The notes beneath the pieces were generated by a model that was not told where the DNA came from, searched no databases, and worked only from the letters and a program-made list of their open reading frames with translations. From the NCBI GenBank assembly GCA_913043025.1, contig CAJWLM010000013.1:20930-84929 (forward strand): DNA of 64,000 nucleotides, given 5' to 3'. The translations under genes were made by a program, and so were the position numbers. Below, in pieces: positions 1-9,533 of the stretch (its first letter is position 1; every line of letters begins with the position of its first letter). This DNA comes from an uncultured Rhodospirillaceae bacterium (GTDB lineage: Bacteria; Pseudomonadota; Alphaproteobacteria; UBA8366).

Positions 1-801
1 AGCGCCAGGCATGAGATCGAATTTTTGATCGCCAGCCGCTGCCTCGTGTGTGTCGTCACCGAGGTTAACACCAAACCTCGCCAAACGTTCCGGGCGAAGC
101 GCGTTGGCTGCTTCCGCTCTGCAGTATAAAAACCCCATGCCGTAAAGACCCTGAAGCCCCTTTTGTGTAGAAACAGCCATAGCATCCACCATTAGCTCTT
201 CCACATCTGTCCGCAAAACACCGCAAGACTGCACCCCATCTACCAGAAAAAATACTCCACGGTCCCGGCAGGCCTTCCCAAGTTTTGGTACATTAGTTCG
301 CATTCCAGGCGAGTATGTTACGGTAGAGCATGTTACAAGCTTGGTCCTGGGGGTTATGGCATTTATCATGCCCTCAACATCAATCTGACCGTTTACGCTC
401 GGTACATCAATTATTTTCACCTGCGATTTATCACGAACGTTGTACCAAGGGTAAACATTATTCGGATGTTCAAGATCAGACGTAAGGACAACATTATCAT
501 TAGTTTTAAAAGGAATTGAGCCGGCAATTGTGTTCAGACCATCTGAAACGTTCTTCATAAAAGCAATTTCTTCCGATCTTGCATTGATTAAGCGAGCAAA
601 CTTTTCCCTGACACGTTCAATAAGGCGAAACATTTCCGGCTTGTCGCCACCTTCGTACAATTGCGAGTCAACCAGTTTATCAAGTGCGGCACGAGTCTGA
701 ACCGAGACCAGTGACCTAGCACCTGCATCAAAATAGGTGAGCTTTTTTGTTGCAGGATAATCACTACGGATTTTCTCGAAGACAGCTTCATCGTTCATCA
801 T
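1..801 (-). CDS. Aminotransferase class V (cysteine desulfurase / isopenicillin-N-epimerase-like), 3' end runs off left window edge
   Basis: Manual reverse-strand translation from ATG at 801/798 (MNDEAVFEKIRSDYPATKKLTYFDAGARS...FLVDGVQSCGVLRTDVEELMVDAMAVSTQKGLQGLYGMGFLYCR). Has the DGVQ and STQKG PLP-lysine region. Open to position 1, so absent from the ORF track. Confidence 0.85.
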   Translation of the reverse strand, partial: MMNDEAVFEKIRSDYPATKKLTYFDAGARSLVSVQTRAALDKLVDSQLYEGGDKPEMFRLIERVREKFARLINARSEEIAFMKNVSDGLNTIAGSIPFKTNDNVVLTSDLEHPNNVYPWYNVRDKSQVKIIDVPSVNGQIDVEGMINAITPRTKLVTCSTVTYSPGMRTNVPKLGKACRDRGVFFLVDGVQSCGVLRTDVEELMVDAMAVSTQKGLQGLYGMGFLYCRAEAANALRPERLARFGVNLGDDTHEAAAGDQKFDLMPGA

Positions 802-926
802 ACATACCCTTTTTTAAAACTCGGGTTTTAATTTAACAGATTTTCCTATCAAATGGGAGAAATGATACGGTAACCATTATTATATAATTATAAACTATGT
901 GAGCTTAACTCAGAGGCTCTTCAAAT

Positions 927-2453
927 ATGCACAATGACATTATTAACCTTTTGCAAATAGGTTTTGATGCCCATCAATCCGGCAACCTTGACCGAGCCGC
1001 CGAATTTTATCGCAAGGTATTGTTGGGTGCGCCCGATAATGCCGACGCATTACATCTACTTGGCGTTGTTCATTTGCAGCAAGGAAATATATCCGGCGCA
1101 GTATCAAAGATTGAACAGTCCATTAAAGAAAATCCTAGAAATCCTGAGGCTTTTGATCATTTGGCTACAGCGCTACAAGGGCTGGGGAAATACGGTGATG
1201 CAGTGACTGCGCTCGAAAGTGCAATTAGCCTAGAGCCAAATTTTACGGAGGCTTGGTGCAACCTCGGCGATGCACGTGATAGCTTAGGCGATTTGATTGG
1301 TGCAATCGACGCCTACCAAAAATCGATAAGCATTGCACCGGAATTGGCCACACCTTACGTTAATATGAGCAATACATATTTAAAAAATAAACAGTATGAA
1401 GAAGCTCTCAGCACCCTCGAACACGTCCTAAAATTAGACCCCGAGTTAGCGCCAGCTTGGCTCAACAAGGGCAATGCCCTTCGCGGCTTAAAAAGACCCC
1501 AAGAAGCAATAAAAGCTTATAAAAAAGCACTTGAAACAGACTGCAATCTAAGCGCCATCCATTGTCTAATTGCCGACTGCTTTCATGACCTTGGGCGTAA
1601 CCTCGAAGCACTCGCACATTTCGAGGAAGCACATCGGCTGGATCCAAAAGATGTAGATTCTCTCATAGGAATAGCGTTTTGTCAGATTCGTAATAGGCAT
1701 TTGCAAGTTGCTGAGTCAGCATTGATTGATGTATTTGCCATGGAACCCGGAAATTGTCGTGCTCTTGCCTACTACACGATTCTGCTCCAACTGGATGAGA
1801 GGAACGATGAACTAAGCGTATTTGCTGATTATGATCATGACGTTTCGGTACTTGCCTTTCCAGTGCCAGAAAAATATGAAAACCACCAGATATTCAATCA
1901 AAAACTGTGTACTGCACTTCAAAAAGACACAAGTCTGGCCTCTGAGCCGCCCGACAAAACCACACGCGGCGGATTTCAGAGCGGTGAGCTCACTTCACAA
2001 ACAGATCCGGATATAACTGCTTTTCATGATGCCTTGAAAAAAGTTCTGAATAAATTTCTGAAGGAAATCAAACCCCGCGAGGGTCATCCCCATTATGGCG
2101 CTATTCCAAGTGACTATCGTATTCAAAGTTGGTCAACTATTCTGGATGCCGAAGGGCACCAACTTTCACATATGCACCCAACAGGTTGGCTGAGTGGTGT
2201 TTACTACGCACAGGTACCTCCAGAGCTCTCAAAGCATGATCCCGAGAATAGGGGATGGCTGGAATTCGGGGGGTCAGGGTATGATCTTCCGGCACATAAT
2301 GGGCCGGTAAAATTAGTTGCGCCCACTGAGGGAGGCTTGGTGTTATTTCCTTCTTATTTTCTCCACCGCACAATACCTTTTCAGTCAAAGACCCAACGAA
2401 TAAGCATAGCTTTTGATCTAGTCCCCCACCAACAAACTGTCAGCGCATCTTGA
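927..2453 (+). CDS. TPR repeat protein with C-terminal putative 2OG-Fe(II) oxygenase domain (2OG-FeII_Oxy_5-like)
   Basis: Repeated TPR motifs (e.g. NPRNPEAFDHLATALQGLGKYGDAV). C-terminus has SHMHPTGWLSGVYYAQVP...GGLVLFPSYFLHRTIPFQSKTQRISIAFDLVP, with HxH and HRT..R.S metal/2OG signatures. Confidence 0.85.
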   Translation: MHNDIINLLQIGFDAHQSGNLDRAAEFYRKVLLGAPDNADALHLLGVVHLQQGNISGAVSKIEQSIKENPRNPEAFDHLATALQGLGKYGDAVTALESAISLEPNFTEAWCNLGDARDSLGDLIGAIDAYQKSISIAPELATPYVNMSNTYLKNKQYEEALSTLEHVLKLDPELAPAWLNKGNALRGLKRPQEAIKAYKKALETDCNLSAIHCLIADCFHDLGRNLEALAHFEEAHRLDPKDVDSLIGIAFCQIRNRHLQVAESALIDVFAMEPGNCRALAYYTILLQLDERNDELSVFADYDHDVSVLAFPVPEKYENHQIFNQKLCTALQKDTSLASEPPDKTTRGGFQSGELTSQTDPDITAFHDALKKVLNKFLKEIKPREGHPHYGAIPSDYRIQSWSTILDAEGHQLSHMHPTGWLSGVYYAQVPPELSKHDPENRGWLEFGGSGYDLPAHNGPVKLVAPTEGGLVLFPSYFLHRTIPFQSKTQRISIAFDLVPHQQTVSAS

Positions 2454-3958
2454 TGGAAGATAGAGTACGCCCCATTTTGGAAGCTGGATTTGGTGCCCAT
2501 CAAGCCGGAGAATTAGAAATAGCTGAGGGTAATTATCGTCATGCCCTAAAAATCGAACCGACCAATAGCGACGCACTCCATCTACTTGGTGTTGTATTGA
2601 TGCAGAAAGGTGACATTGAAACTGCTGTATCCTCCATCAAGCATTCGCTTGAAATTGATCCTGAAAACCCCAGCGCGTTAGATCACCTTGGCGTGATGTT
2701 AGCAGACACCGGTAAATTGAAAGAAGCGATTGTTTGCTTTTCGCAAGCTCTTCACCTTGCACCCGACTACGGTTCGTGTTGGCGCAACTTTGGCTTTGCA
2801 AAAGAATTAGCGCGAGACTGGTCCGGAGCTATTGAAGCTTACCAAAAAGCTATCGAGCTCGAACATAACTACGCTGCTGCCCACGCCGGATTAGGTGGCG
2901 TCTTATTACAAATCGGGGCTTTTGAAGAAGCATTAGAAACCTTTGACACTGCGATTTTACTCGATCCCTCGCATAAACCAACTTTGGTAAAAAGGGCCGA
3001 AGTACTGCGCAGGCTAAAGCGTTTTAGCGAGGCTAAAATTGCATATCGTGAGATTTTTTCTCAGCCCGCGGATAAAGCTTCCCTCGCTCAATATCTAGGG
3101 TTTTGTTATGCGGAAGATGGCAATGACACCGATGCACTTGCCAAGTTTAATAATGCACTCAGATTACAGCCTTACATGACCGACTCAGCTCTTGGCGCAG
3201 CGGGTTGTCTTATGCGCCAAGGCGAATTCGAAGCAGCAGCAGTAAGCTTGGATTCTGTTCTCAAGCATACTCCAGGCCATACCCAAGCCATGGCTTATAG
3301 AACAATACTTCATCAATTAGTAGGCGAGAAAGATAAAGCTTCCCAAATTACTAATCTTAATCGTGATATTTCAATTGTAGAGTTGCCATTGCCCGAGGGT
3401 CATGTCGATAGGCTAAGCTATACTGGCGACTTGGCTAACGCATTAAATAAAAATCCAACGCTACGAACGGACCCTCCTGCAAAATCAACACGCGGCGGAC
3501 AACAAAGCGGTGAGCTTTCGATCTTTGATAACCCCATCGTGGAAGTTTTTGTCTCGACACTTCATAAATTTTTACAAGAGTATTTAGTATCGCTTACACC
3601 ACGACAAAATCATCCACATTTCCGGACCAAACCAAATAAATTTCGCCTAGATTGTTGGTCAACCCTATTGAATGCGGAGGGTTATCAACTGCCCCACAGC
3701 CATCCAAGCGCATGGCTTAGCGGAGTGTATTACGTCCAGTTACCACCAGAGATTAAATCTGCAGATGAAACTCACGCCGGATGGATTGAATTTGGTGCTT
3801 CTGGATATGGGCTACCTGAACATTCGGGACCGCTGCGGCTTATTACACCAAAGGTGGGACATATGGTGTTGTTCCCATCCTATTTTTTGCATCGAACCGT
3901 GCCGTTCCATTCTGAGACACAAAGGATCAGCATAGCCTTCGACATCGTGCCCATATAG
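2450..3958 (+). CDS. TPR repeat protein with C-terminal putative 2OG-Fe(II) oxygenase domain, tandem paralog of the preceding gene
   Basis: Same architecture (LPHSHPSAWLSGVYYVQLPPE...VLFPSYFLHRTVPFHSETQRISIAFDIVP). Likely ATG at 2453 overlaps the upstream TGA (TGATG). Confidence 0.85.
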   Translation: MMEDRVRPILEAGFGAHQAGELEIAEGNYRHALKIEPTNSDALHLLGVVLMQKGDIETAVSSIKHSLEIDPENPSALDHLGVMLADTGKLKEAIVCFSQALHLAPDYGSCWRNFGFAKELARDWSGAIEAYQKAIELEHNYAAAHAGLGGVLLQIGAFEEALETFDTAILLDPSHKPTLVKRAEVLRRLKRFSEAKIAYREIFSQPADKASLAQYLGFCYAEDGNDTDALAKFNNALRLQPYMTDSALGAAGCLMRQGEFEAAAVSLDSVLKHTPGHTQAMAYRTILHQLVGEKDKASQITNLNRDISIVELPLPEGHVDRLSYTGDLANALNKNPTLRTDPPAKSTRGGQQSGELSIFDNPIVEVFVSTLHKFLQEYLVSLTPRQNHPHFRTKPNKFRLDCWSTLLNAEGYQLPHSHPSAWLSGVYYVQLPPEIKSADETHAGWIEFGASGYGLPEHSGPLRLITPKVGHMVLFPSYFLHRTVPFHSETQRISIAFDIVPI

Positions 3959-3983
3959 AAATTTGAAACTCCGAGAGGACGCA

Positions 3984-5519
3984 ATGGCATTTGAAGAGAA
4001 AATTAAAGAGCTTGAAGAACGGCGTAAAAAAGCTAGTGCAATGGGAGGCACTGGAAAACTCGAAAAACGGAAAGCTTCTGGTAATCTTAATGCCACAGAA
4101 CGTGTTGATTACCTTTTCGATAAAAAAACCTTCCGAGAGACCGGTTTGTTCGGGACTTCCTACCTTGCCGGCATGAAGGACCAGACACCCCGTGATGGCA
4201 AGATCTGTGGATTTGGAGAGGTGAGTGGCCGCAAGGTTGGAGCTGTAGCATATGACTTTACTGTGAAAGGATCTTCTTCCAGTTACACAAACAATAAAAA
4301 AATGTCCCACGTTAAAGACACAGGAAGCAAGAGGGGTATACCCGTAGTTTTTCTGGGAGAATCTACTGGCGTACGAATGCCTGATGTCATGGGTGAAGGT
4401 ATGGGATTCACAGCTGAAGGGCCCCGGTTCCTGCGGCGTCGAAAAGCACCGTGGGTGTCAGCCCAACTTGGGATGTGTTTCGGCTCAAGTGCCTGGCACG
4501 CAGTATGCTCAGATTTCAATGTTATGCGTAAGGGCGCAGTGATGGCTGTTGCTAGTCCACGCATGGTGTCAAGAGCCGTTGGTCACGATATAAGCGGAGA
4601 GGACTTAGGTGGCTGGCGTATTCATGCATCCCAAACCGGTTTTGCAGACGCAGTAGCAAACACCGATGAAGAGGCAATTGATATTATAAAACAATTTTTG
4701 AGCTATTTACCCAGCCATCAAAATGAGACTGCACCGATTGCCTCCGTTCCCAAAGGCTCCGGCGATGGTTGCAAAGATATTTTGGAAATGATGCCAGAGT
4801 CGCTCGCCCAAACTTATGACGTCCGCAATATTATCAAAGCTATTACAGACCGGAACAGTTTTTTTGAGATTAAAGAACAATTTGGTCGCTCGATCACTAC
4901 GGCATTGGCTCGCATTGAAGGCCAGTCTGTTGGCTTTATTGCAAATAACCCACAATTCAAAGGCGGCTGCATGGATGCACAGAGCTGCTCGAAAGTGACA
5001 AATTTTCTTGTTCTTTGTGACTCATATAATATCCCTCTTATTTTCCTTCAGGACCAACCAGGATTTCTTATCGGTCCAGACATTGAAAAATCTGGGATCA
5101 TTGGAAAAGTAATCAACTGGATGAACGCAATGTTACAGACCACAGTGCCAAAAATATGTATCATCCTAAGGAAAAGTTATGGTAGGGGTTTTATCAACAT
5201 GGGGGCTGGCGGCACGGCCGAAGAAGTAGCAGCGTGGTTCACAGCTGAAGTGAGTTTCATGGACCCTCGCTCTGCGGTCTCTGTGGTTTATGGAGAAAAT
5301 TTAGAAAAAGAAAATCCCGATCAATTTGCACAGCATTTAGAAGAAATGGCCCGCGACACTTCGGCCTACGGTCTCGCCTCAGTTTATGGTGTCAAAGAAG
5401 TTCTAGATCCGCGCGACACCCGTGATTATTTGATTGATATGCTGGATACCCAGCGAGACCGCCTTTCAAATGGCATAGGAGAACATTTGCTTGAAGCTTG
5501 GCCTACCAGTTACGTATGA
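3984..5519 (+). CDS. Acyl-CoA carboxylase carboxyltransferase (beta) subunit
   Basis: ORF 3963-5519; probable ATG at 3984. Carboxyltransferase motifs: KGSSSSYTNNKKMSHV, FLGESTGVRMPD, IANNPQFKGGCMDAQSCSKVTNFLVLCDSYNIPLIFLQDQPGFLIG. Confidence 0.88.
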   Translation: MAFEEKIKELEERRKKASAMGGTGKLEKRKASGNLNATERVDYLFDKKTFRETGLFGTSYLAGMKDQTPRDGKICGFGEVSGRKVGAVAYDFTVKGSSSSYTNNKKMSHVKDTGSKRGIPVVFLGESTGVRMPDVMGEGMGFTAEGPRFLRRRKAPWVSAQLGMCFGSSAWHAVCSDFNVMRKGAVMAVASPRMVSRAVGHDISGEDLGGWRIHASQTGFADAVANTDEEAIDIIKQFLSYLPSHQNETAPIASVPKGSGDGCKDILEMMPESLAQTYDVRNIIKAITDRNSFFEIKEQFGRSITTALARIEGQSVGFIANNPQFKGGCMDAQSCSKVTNFLVLCDSYNIPLIFLQDQPGFLIGPDIEKSGIIGKVINWMNAMLQTTVPKICIILRKSYGRGFINMGAGGTAEEVAAWFTAEVSFMDPRSAVSVVYGENLEKENPDQFAQHLEEMARDTSAYGLASVYGVKEVLDPRDTRDYLIDMLDTQRDRLSNGIGEHLLEAWPTSYV

Positions 5520-5866
5520 ATGCATTACGCAACTTGAGAGTTAGTCAATCCATCAGCAACCCAACAAATAACCCGGAAGAACCATTACACCATTGCAAAA
5601 GGATTTCAGCTGAAACCATCTTAAACCTCAAAATTATTGTGGTTGATATAGGCCAAGCCCGTGACGTCAATGAGATAGGCGTAGCAAAAAATAATATTCT
5701 TAGTGTATTACATGCGTTTCTGTATACTTGCAGAGCTGATTTATGGGAGACACTTTTTTTTCTATCGTTTAGCTACTTAAAATAACTCTATAAATCAATA
5801 GCCTGCATCAGTTTAGAAAAGTCTCTGTACGTCGACATTCTCTCTGTGTACCAAAGGACTACTTGA

Positions 5867-7060
5867 ATGCAACAGTTGAAGATACCAGCAGCTTTTGTTC
5901 GCGGTGGCACTAGTAATGGATTGGCATTTTTACGAAAAAACCTTCCCGAAAATAAGGGTGATTGGAAGCAAATATTTCTGGCTGCCATGGGCAGTCCAGA
6001 CCCCCACAGCCGCCAATTAGACGGTATGGGCGGGGGCATTTCCTCACTTTCTAAAATTCTAGTAGTTGAAAAATCCACGGTTCCAGGAGTGGACATTGAC
6101 TACACATTTTGTCAGGTCTCTCCACGAGAGAGCTGGGTTGCGTACAGAAATATCTGTGGCAACATGGCCTCAGCGGCGGCACCCTTCGCGTACGACGAAG
6201 GACTTATAGATCAGCAAAGTGGAGAAATCGTTATTAGGGTGCGTAGTACTAACACAGGCGTACTCTTCGACTCACGGTTTCATATCGATGATGGTAAATC
6301 AGCAGTAGATGGAGATTTCGAATTACCGGGTGTTACGGGGTTCCATTCGCCTATACGGAATGAATTTCTCGACCCTGGCGGCGCAAATACCGTCGGTTTA
6401 CTACCCAGTAACAACATTATTGATAAGCTCACAAGACGTGATGGCTCAGTAATAGAAGCCTCACTAGTTGACGCAACACTTGCTGTCGCATTTATACGCG
6501 GCATAGATGTAGGCCTGACAGGCAAAGAACTTCCCGCTCAAATTGATAATGATAAAAATCTTATGTCAGAGCTCGAACATCTAAGGTGTCAAGCTGGAGT
6601 ACTAATGGGCTTATCAGAAAAGCCACAGGATGTGCCTGCAGTGGTACCAAAAATAGCTTGGGTAAACTCTCCTCAAGATAGCCCATCGCTCTCGGGCGAG
6701 GTTTATAAGTCCACCGAAAGCGACTTTACTGCACGTATGATATCAGCGGGGAATTGCCATAGAGCATTACCATCCACCGGCTCTATCTGCACTGCCGTCG
6801 CGGCGCGCATTGAGGGTTCGGTAGTTCATGATGTCGCGAGACCCTCAAGCAATAAGAAAGATGATGTCACCATCACTCATCCATCTGGTATCCTAGCAGT
6901 TTCGGTCGATATAAAAAAAACAGCGACCGGCTGGCATTGTAGTAAAGCTGGAGTGTATCGTACGCAAAGGCGCCTTTTTGATGGACATGTGCTTGTGCCT
7001 GCTTCAAAAATATCAGCCTCCTTAGCTCATGAATTAGAAACAAAAATAGAAGCCGAATAG
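5867..7060 (+). CDS. PrpF family protein (2-methylaconitate isomerase / 4-oxalomesaconate tautomerase-like)
   Basis: N-terminus IPAAFVRGGTSNGLAFL, SRQLDGMGGGISSLSKILVVE, CGNMASAAAPFA: PrpF-family hallmarks. Confidence 0.85.
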   Translation: MQQLKIPAAFVRGGTSNGLAFLRKNLPENKGDWKQIFLAAMGSPDPHSRQLDGMGGGISSLSKILVVEKSTVPGVDIDYTFCQVSPRESWVAYRNICGNMASAAAPFAYDEGLIDQQSGEIVIRVRSTNTGVLFDSRFHIDDGKSAVDGDFELPGVTGFHSPIRNEFLDPGGANTVGLLPSNNIIDKLTRRDGSVIEASLVDATLAVAFIRGIDVGLTGKELPAQIDNDKNLMSELEHLRCQAGVLMGLSEKPQDVPAVVPKIAWVNSPQDSPSLSGEVYKSTESDFTARMISAGNCHRALPSTGSICTAVAARIEGSVVHDVARPSSNKKDDVTITHPSGILAVSVDIKKTATGWHCSKAGVYRTQRRLFDGHVLVPASKISASLAHELETKIEAE

Positions 7061-7070
7061 GACAACAAAA

Positions 7071-8210
7071 ATGACTAATAATGGTGCTCCTGACTGGGAA
7101 ACAATTCGAAAATTATTTCCGGCAACCAGAGATTACATTTATCTTGATGGCGCAAACAAAGGTGCCCTTCCTACGTGTGTTGCCGAGGCTACGCAGGAGT
7201 GGCTTCAAATGGTTTATGACGACGCGGGGGTCGGTGCATTTTCCATGGATGAGATAGAACGCACGCGAGCTGCGGTTGCCTCCACCTTCGGTGCGCCCAA
7301 AGAATGTATAGCCTTAACTAAAAATACCTCGGAGGGCATAAATATTCTTGCTCAAGGCATTGGATTGAGAGCAGGAGATAACGTCATTCTAAGCAGCGGA
7401 GAGCATGAGAATAATACCTTCCCATGGAGACACTTGGAAAGTCGAGGAGTAGAAATACGTTGGGTGCAAGAGGATAAAGACAATCTATTTCCTATAGACT
7501 CATATGCAAAACTTATAGACTCTAAGACCCGTGTTATTACAGTTGCGTGGGTCACATATGGTGTTGGCCATCGTGCTGATTTACAGGCGCTTTCATCACT
7601 AGCTCATGAGCACAATGCCTTATTGTTCGTTGACGGAGTTCAGGGCGTTGGAATTATTAACCAAAAGATCGCCGAATTAGGAGTTGATGCTCTAAGCGCG
7701 GGGGGGCACAAGGCAATGTTTAGCCTTGCTGGAGCTGGTTTCCTTTATGTACGCAAAGAATTAATTTCTCAAATTGATCCGCCATATGCTGCAAAGTTTA
7801 CATTTGAGTCCAATGACCGAACGAAAAATGATATTGCGTTGGCTTCAGATGCGCATCGATTTGAATACGGGAACCCCAATTATCTCGGAACCTATGTCCA
7901 ACGGCGTGGGTCAGAATTTATAAGGAGTATTGGACTTGAACATATTGAATCGCGTGTTCAGGAGTTGAGTACATTTCTCATAGAAAGTGCCCTTCAGCGC
8001 GGCCTCAAAGTTCGTACTCCTCGCGATTGGAAAAGACGGGCAGGAATTGTGAGTTTGAATCTTGGCCAAAACGCAGAGAAGACAGTCTGCGAGTTAGCAA
8101 AGAAAAATATCCGCGTCAGCTATAAAGATGGCCATTTGCGTGCGACTGTTCATATATATAATAATGAAGAGGATATGCTGAATTTTTTAGATGCCTTGGA
8201 AAGGGTTTAA
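7071..8210 (+). CDS. Aminotransferase class V-fold PLP-dependent enzyme
   Basis: FPATRDYIYLDGANKGALP, LLFVDGVQGVGIINQKIAELGVDALSAGGHKAMFSLAGAGFLYVRKE (PLP-lysine region). Confidence 0.9.
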   Translation: MTNNGAPDWETIRKLFPATRDYIYLDGANKGALPTCVAEATQEWLQMVYDDAGVGAFSMDEIERTRAAVASTFGAPKECIALTKNTSEGINILAQGIGLRAGDNVILSSGEHENNTFPWRHLESRGVEIRWVQEDKDNLFPIDSYAKLIDSKTRVITVAWVTYGVGHRADLQALSSLAHEHNALLFVDGVQGVGIINQKIAELGVDALSAGGHKAMFSLAGAGFLYVRKELISQIDPPYAAKFTFESNDRTKNDIALASDAHRFEYGNPNYLGTYVQRRGSEFIRSIGLEHIESRVQELSTFLIESALQRGLKVRTPRDWKRRAGIVSLNLGQNAEKTVCELAKKNIRVSYKDGHLRATVHIYNNEEDMLNFLDALERV

Positions 8211-8884
8211 TCGCGCCTTGAGGGAGTATAAAGCCATTTGCAAATACAGGTTGCGGCAATAGCCCCAACCAATTGTGCTCCTATGAAACCGAGTGCATCT
8301 GTCGACTGTATTCCTGAAAAACTATTTGTCATGGTGCGTCCGATAGTCACTGCGGGATTTGCAAAAGATGTTGATGAGGTAAACCAATAAGCAGCACAAA
8401 TAAAAAGTCCTACCGCGAATGGTAAGGCCTCTTTTCGTTGTTGTATGCAGCCTAGAATAGTGGCCACGAGTCCAAAGGAAGCAACAAATTCGCCTAATAA
8501 TTGGCCAAATCCGTCCCTCGCTTTTGTCGACGCCACAAGCAATTCTGGCATGCCAAACATCACATGAGCTAACATTGTACCGGTAATGGCTGCAGTTATT
8601 TGGACCACAATGTAAATCAATGCATCACGATCTGACACCTGTCGCTGTAACCAGAAACAAAACGTCACTGCAGGATTAAAATGTGCACCTGAAACCGGGC
8701 CGAAAATAAATATTAATACAACAAGCATGCAGCCAGTAGGTATCGTATTTCCCAGCAGAGCAATTGCATTATTCCCTTGGGATAGAGAACTTGCCATTAT
8801 CCCTGAACCCACGATGGTAGCCAACAATAAGATGGTACCAATAGTCTCGGCTGCTATTTTTTGAGTTAGAGAATATTTTTGCAT
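8207..8884 (-). CDS. MIP/aquaporin family channel
   Basis: Two NPA boxes (GAHFNPAVTF and SFANPAVTIGR) and six hydrophobic segments. ORF reaches 8929; ATG at 8884 (MQKYSLTQK) more likely. Confidence 0.9.
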   Translation of the reverse strand: MQKYSLTQKIAAETIGTILLLATIVGSGIMASSLSQGNNAIALLGNTIPTGCMLVVLIFIFGPVSGAHFNPAVTFCFWLQRQVSDRDALIYIVVQITAAITGTMLAHVMFGMPELLVASTKARDGFGQLLGEFVASFGLVATILGCIQQRKEALPFAVGLFICAAYWFTSSTSFANPAVTIGRTMTNSFSGIQSTDALGFIGAQLVGAIAATCICKWLYTPSRRD

Positions 8885-9252
8885 AAGAAATATCCAGTCA
8901 TTAATTAGAGATCTGGGTGATTGCGACAAGAGTTAAATGTAACTTCCACCAATTTAAAAAAACATCGAACTTGCTGCCGCAGTAAGGCCGCGATCAATAT
9001 TTAGCACACATTCAATGTCTTGATCGCCTTGCAACCGATCCAATCCTGCATACTCGACTAATGCAATGTACACGGACACTTCGCTTATCCCGTGACTAGA
9101 AACCATGAGGCCAATACCAAAAGCAACGAAGAACCGACTTACGACTAAAGTCGGCACAAAAACCTCCATAGGTCTTACGATAACGCAGGCAACCAATCCT
9201 TATACTGATACGTACCCACGCAGAGTATATTGACGTTTGCAAACACTGCAGT

Positions 9253-9327
9253 TGGTGGGCGCGGCTGGGATTGAACCAGCGACCCCTACGATGTCAACGT
9301 AGTGCTCTCCCGCTGAGCTACGCGCCC
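9253..9327 (-). tRNA. tRNA-Val (anticodon GAC), 3' CCA encoded
   Basis: Reverse complement gggcgcgtagctcagcgggagagcactacgttgacatcgtaggggtcgctggttcaatcccagccgcgcccacca. Acceptor GGGCGCG/CGCGCCC, anticodon arm CTACG-TTGACAT-CGTAG, T-loop GGTTCAATCC. Confidence 0.96.
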
Positions 9328-9533
9328 ATTTTGTGACTATTAATTTGTCTTCATCATGGCATTAGCACCGAAAAGCAAGTCATGGCAAGAGCCTGAAGCT
9401 TTTGTTTATTGGGTAGCATATAAACTTTTCCTTGCACGCCTGTATGGCAGTTGCATTCATAAACACCGAGAAATATCCTCGGAAGAGCCAGTGGCATAGG
9501 GTTTGCTTTCCTTAGGGGTCTGAGGAGAAAATT

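Noticed and set aside
588-791. 67-aa minus-strand ORF in the ORF track
   Set aside because: Out of frame with the clear class-V aminotransferase that reads through this region to the window edge.
9134-9155. CCGACTT-ACGACTA-AAGTCGG hairpin downstream of tRNA-Val
   Set aside because: Could be a terminator for the tRNA transcript, but lacks a T-tract on the relevant strand.
8954-9196. 80-aa minus-strand ORF near the tRNA
   Set aside because: No recognisable family or convincing RBS; contains a small hairpin (CCGACTT/AAGTCGG). Coding status not supportable.
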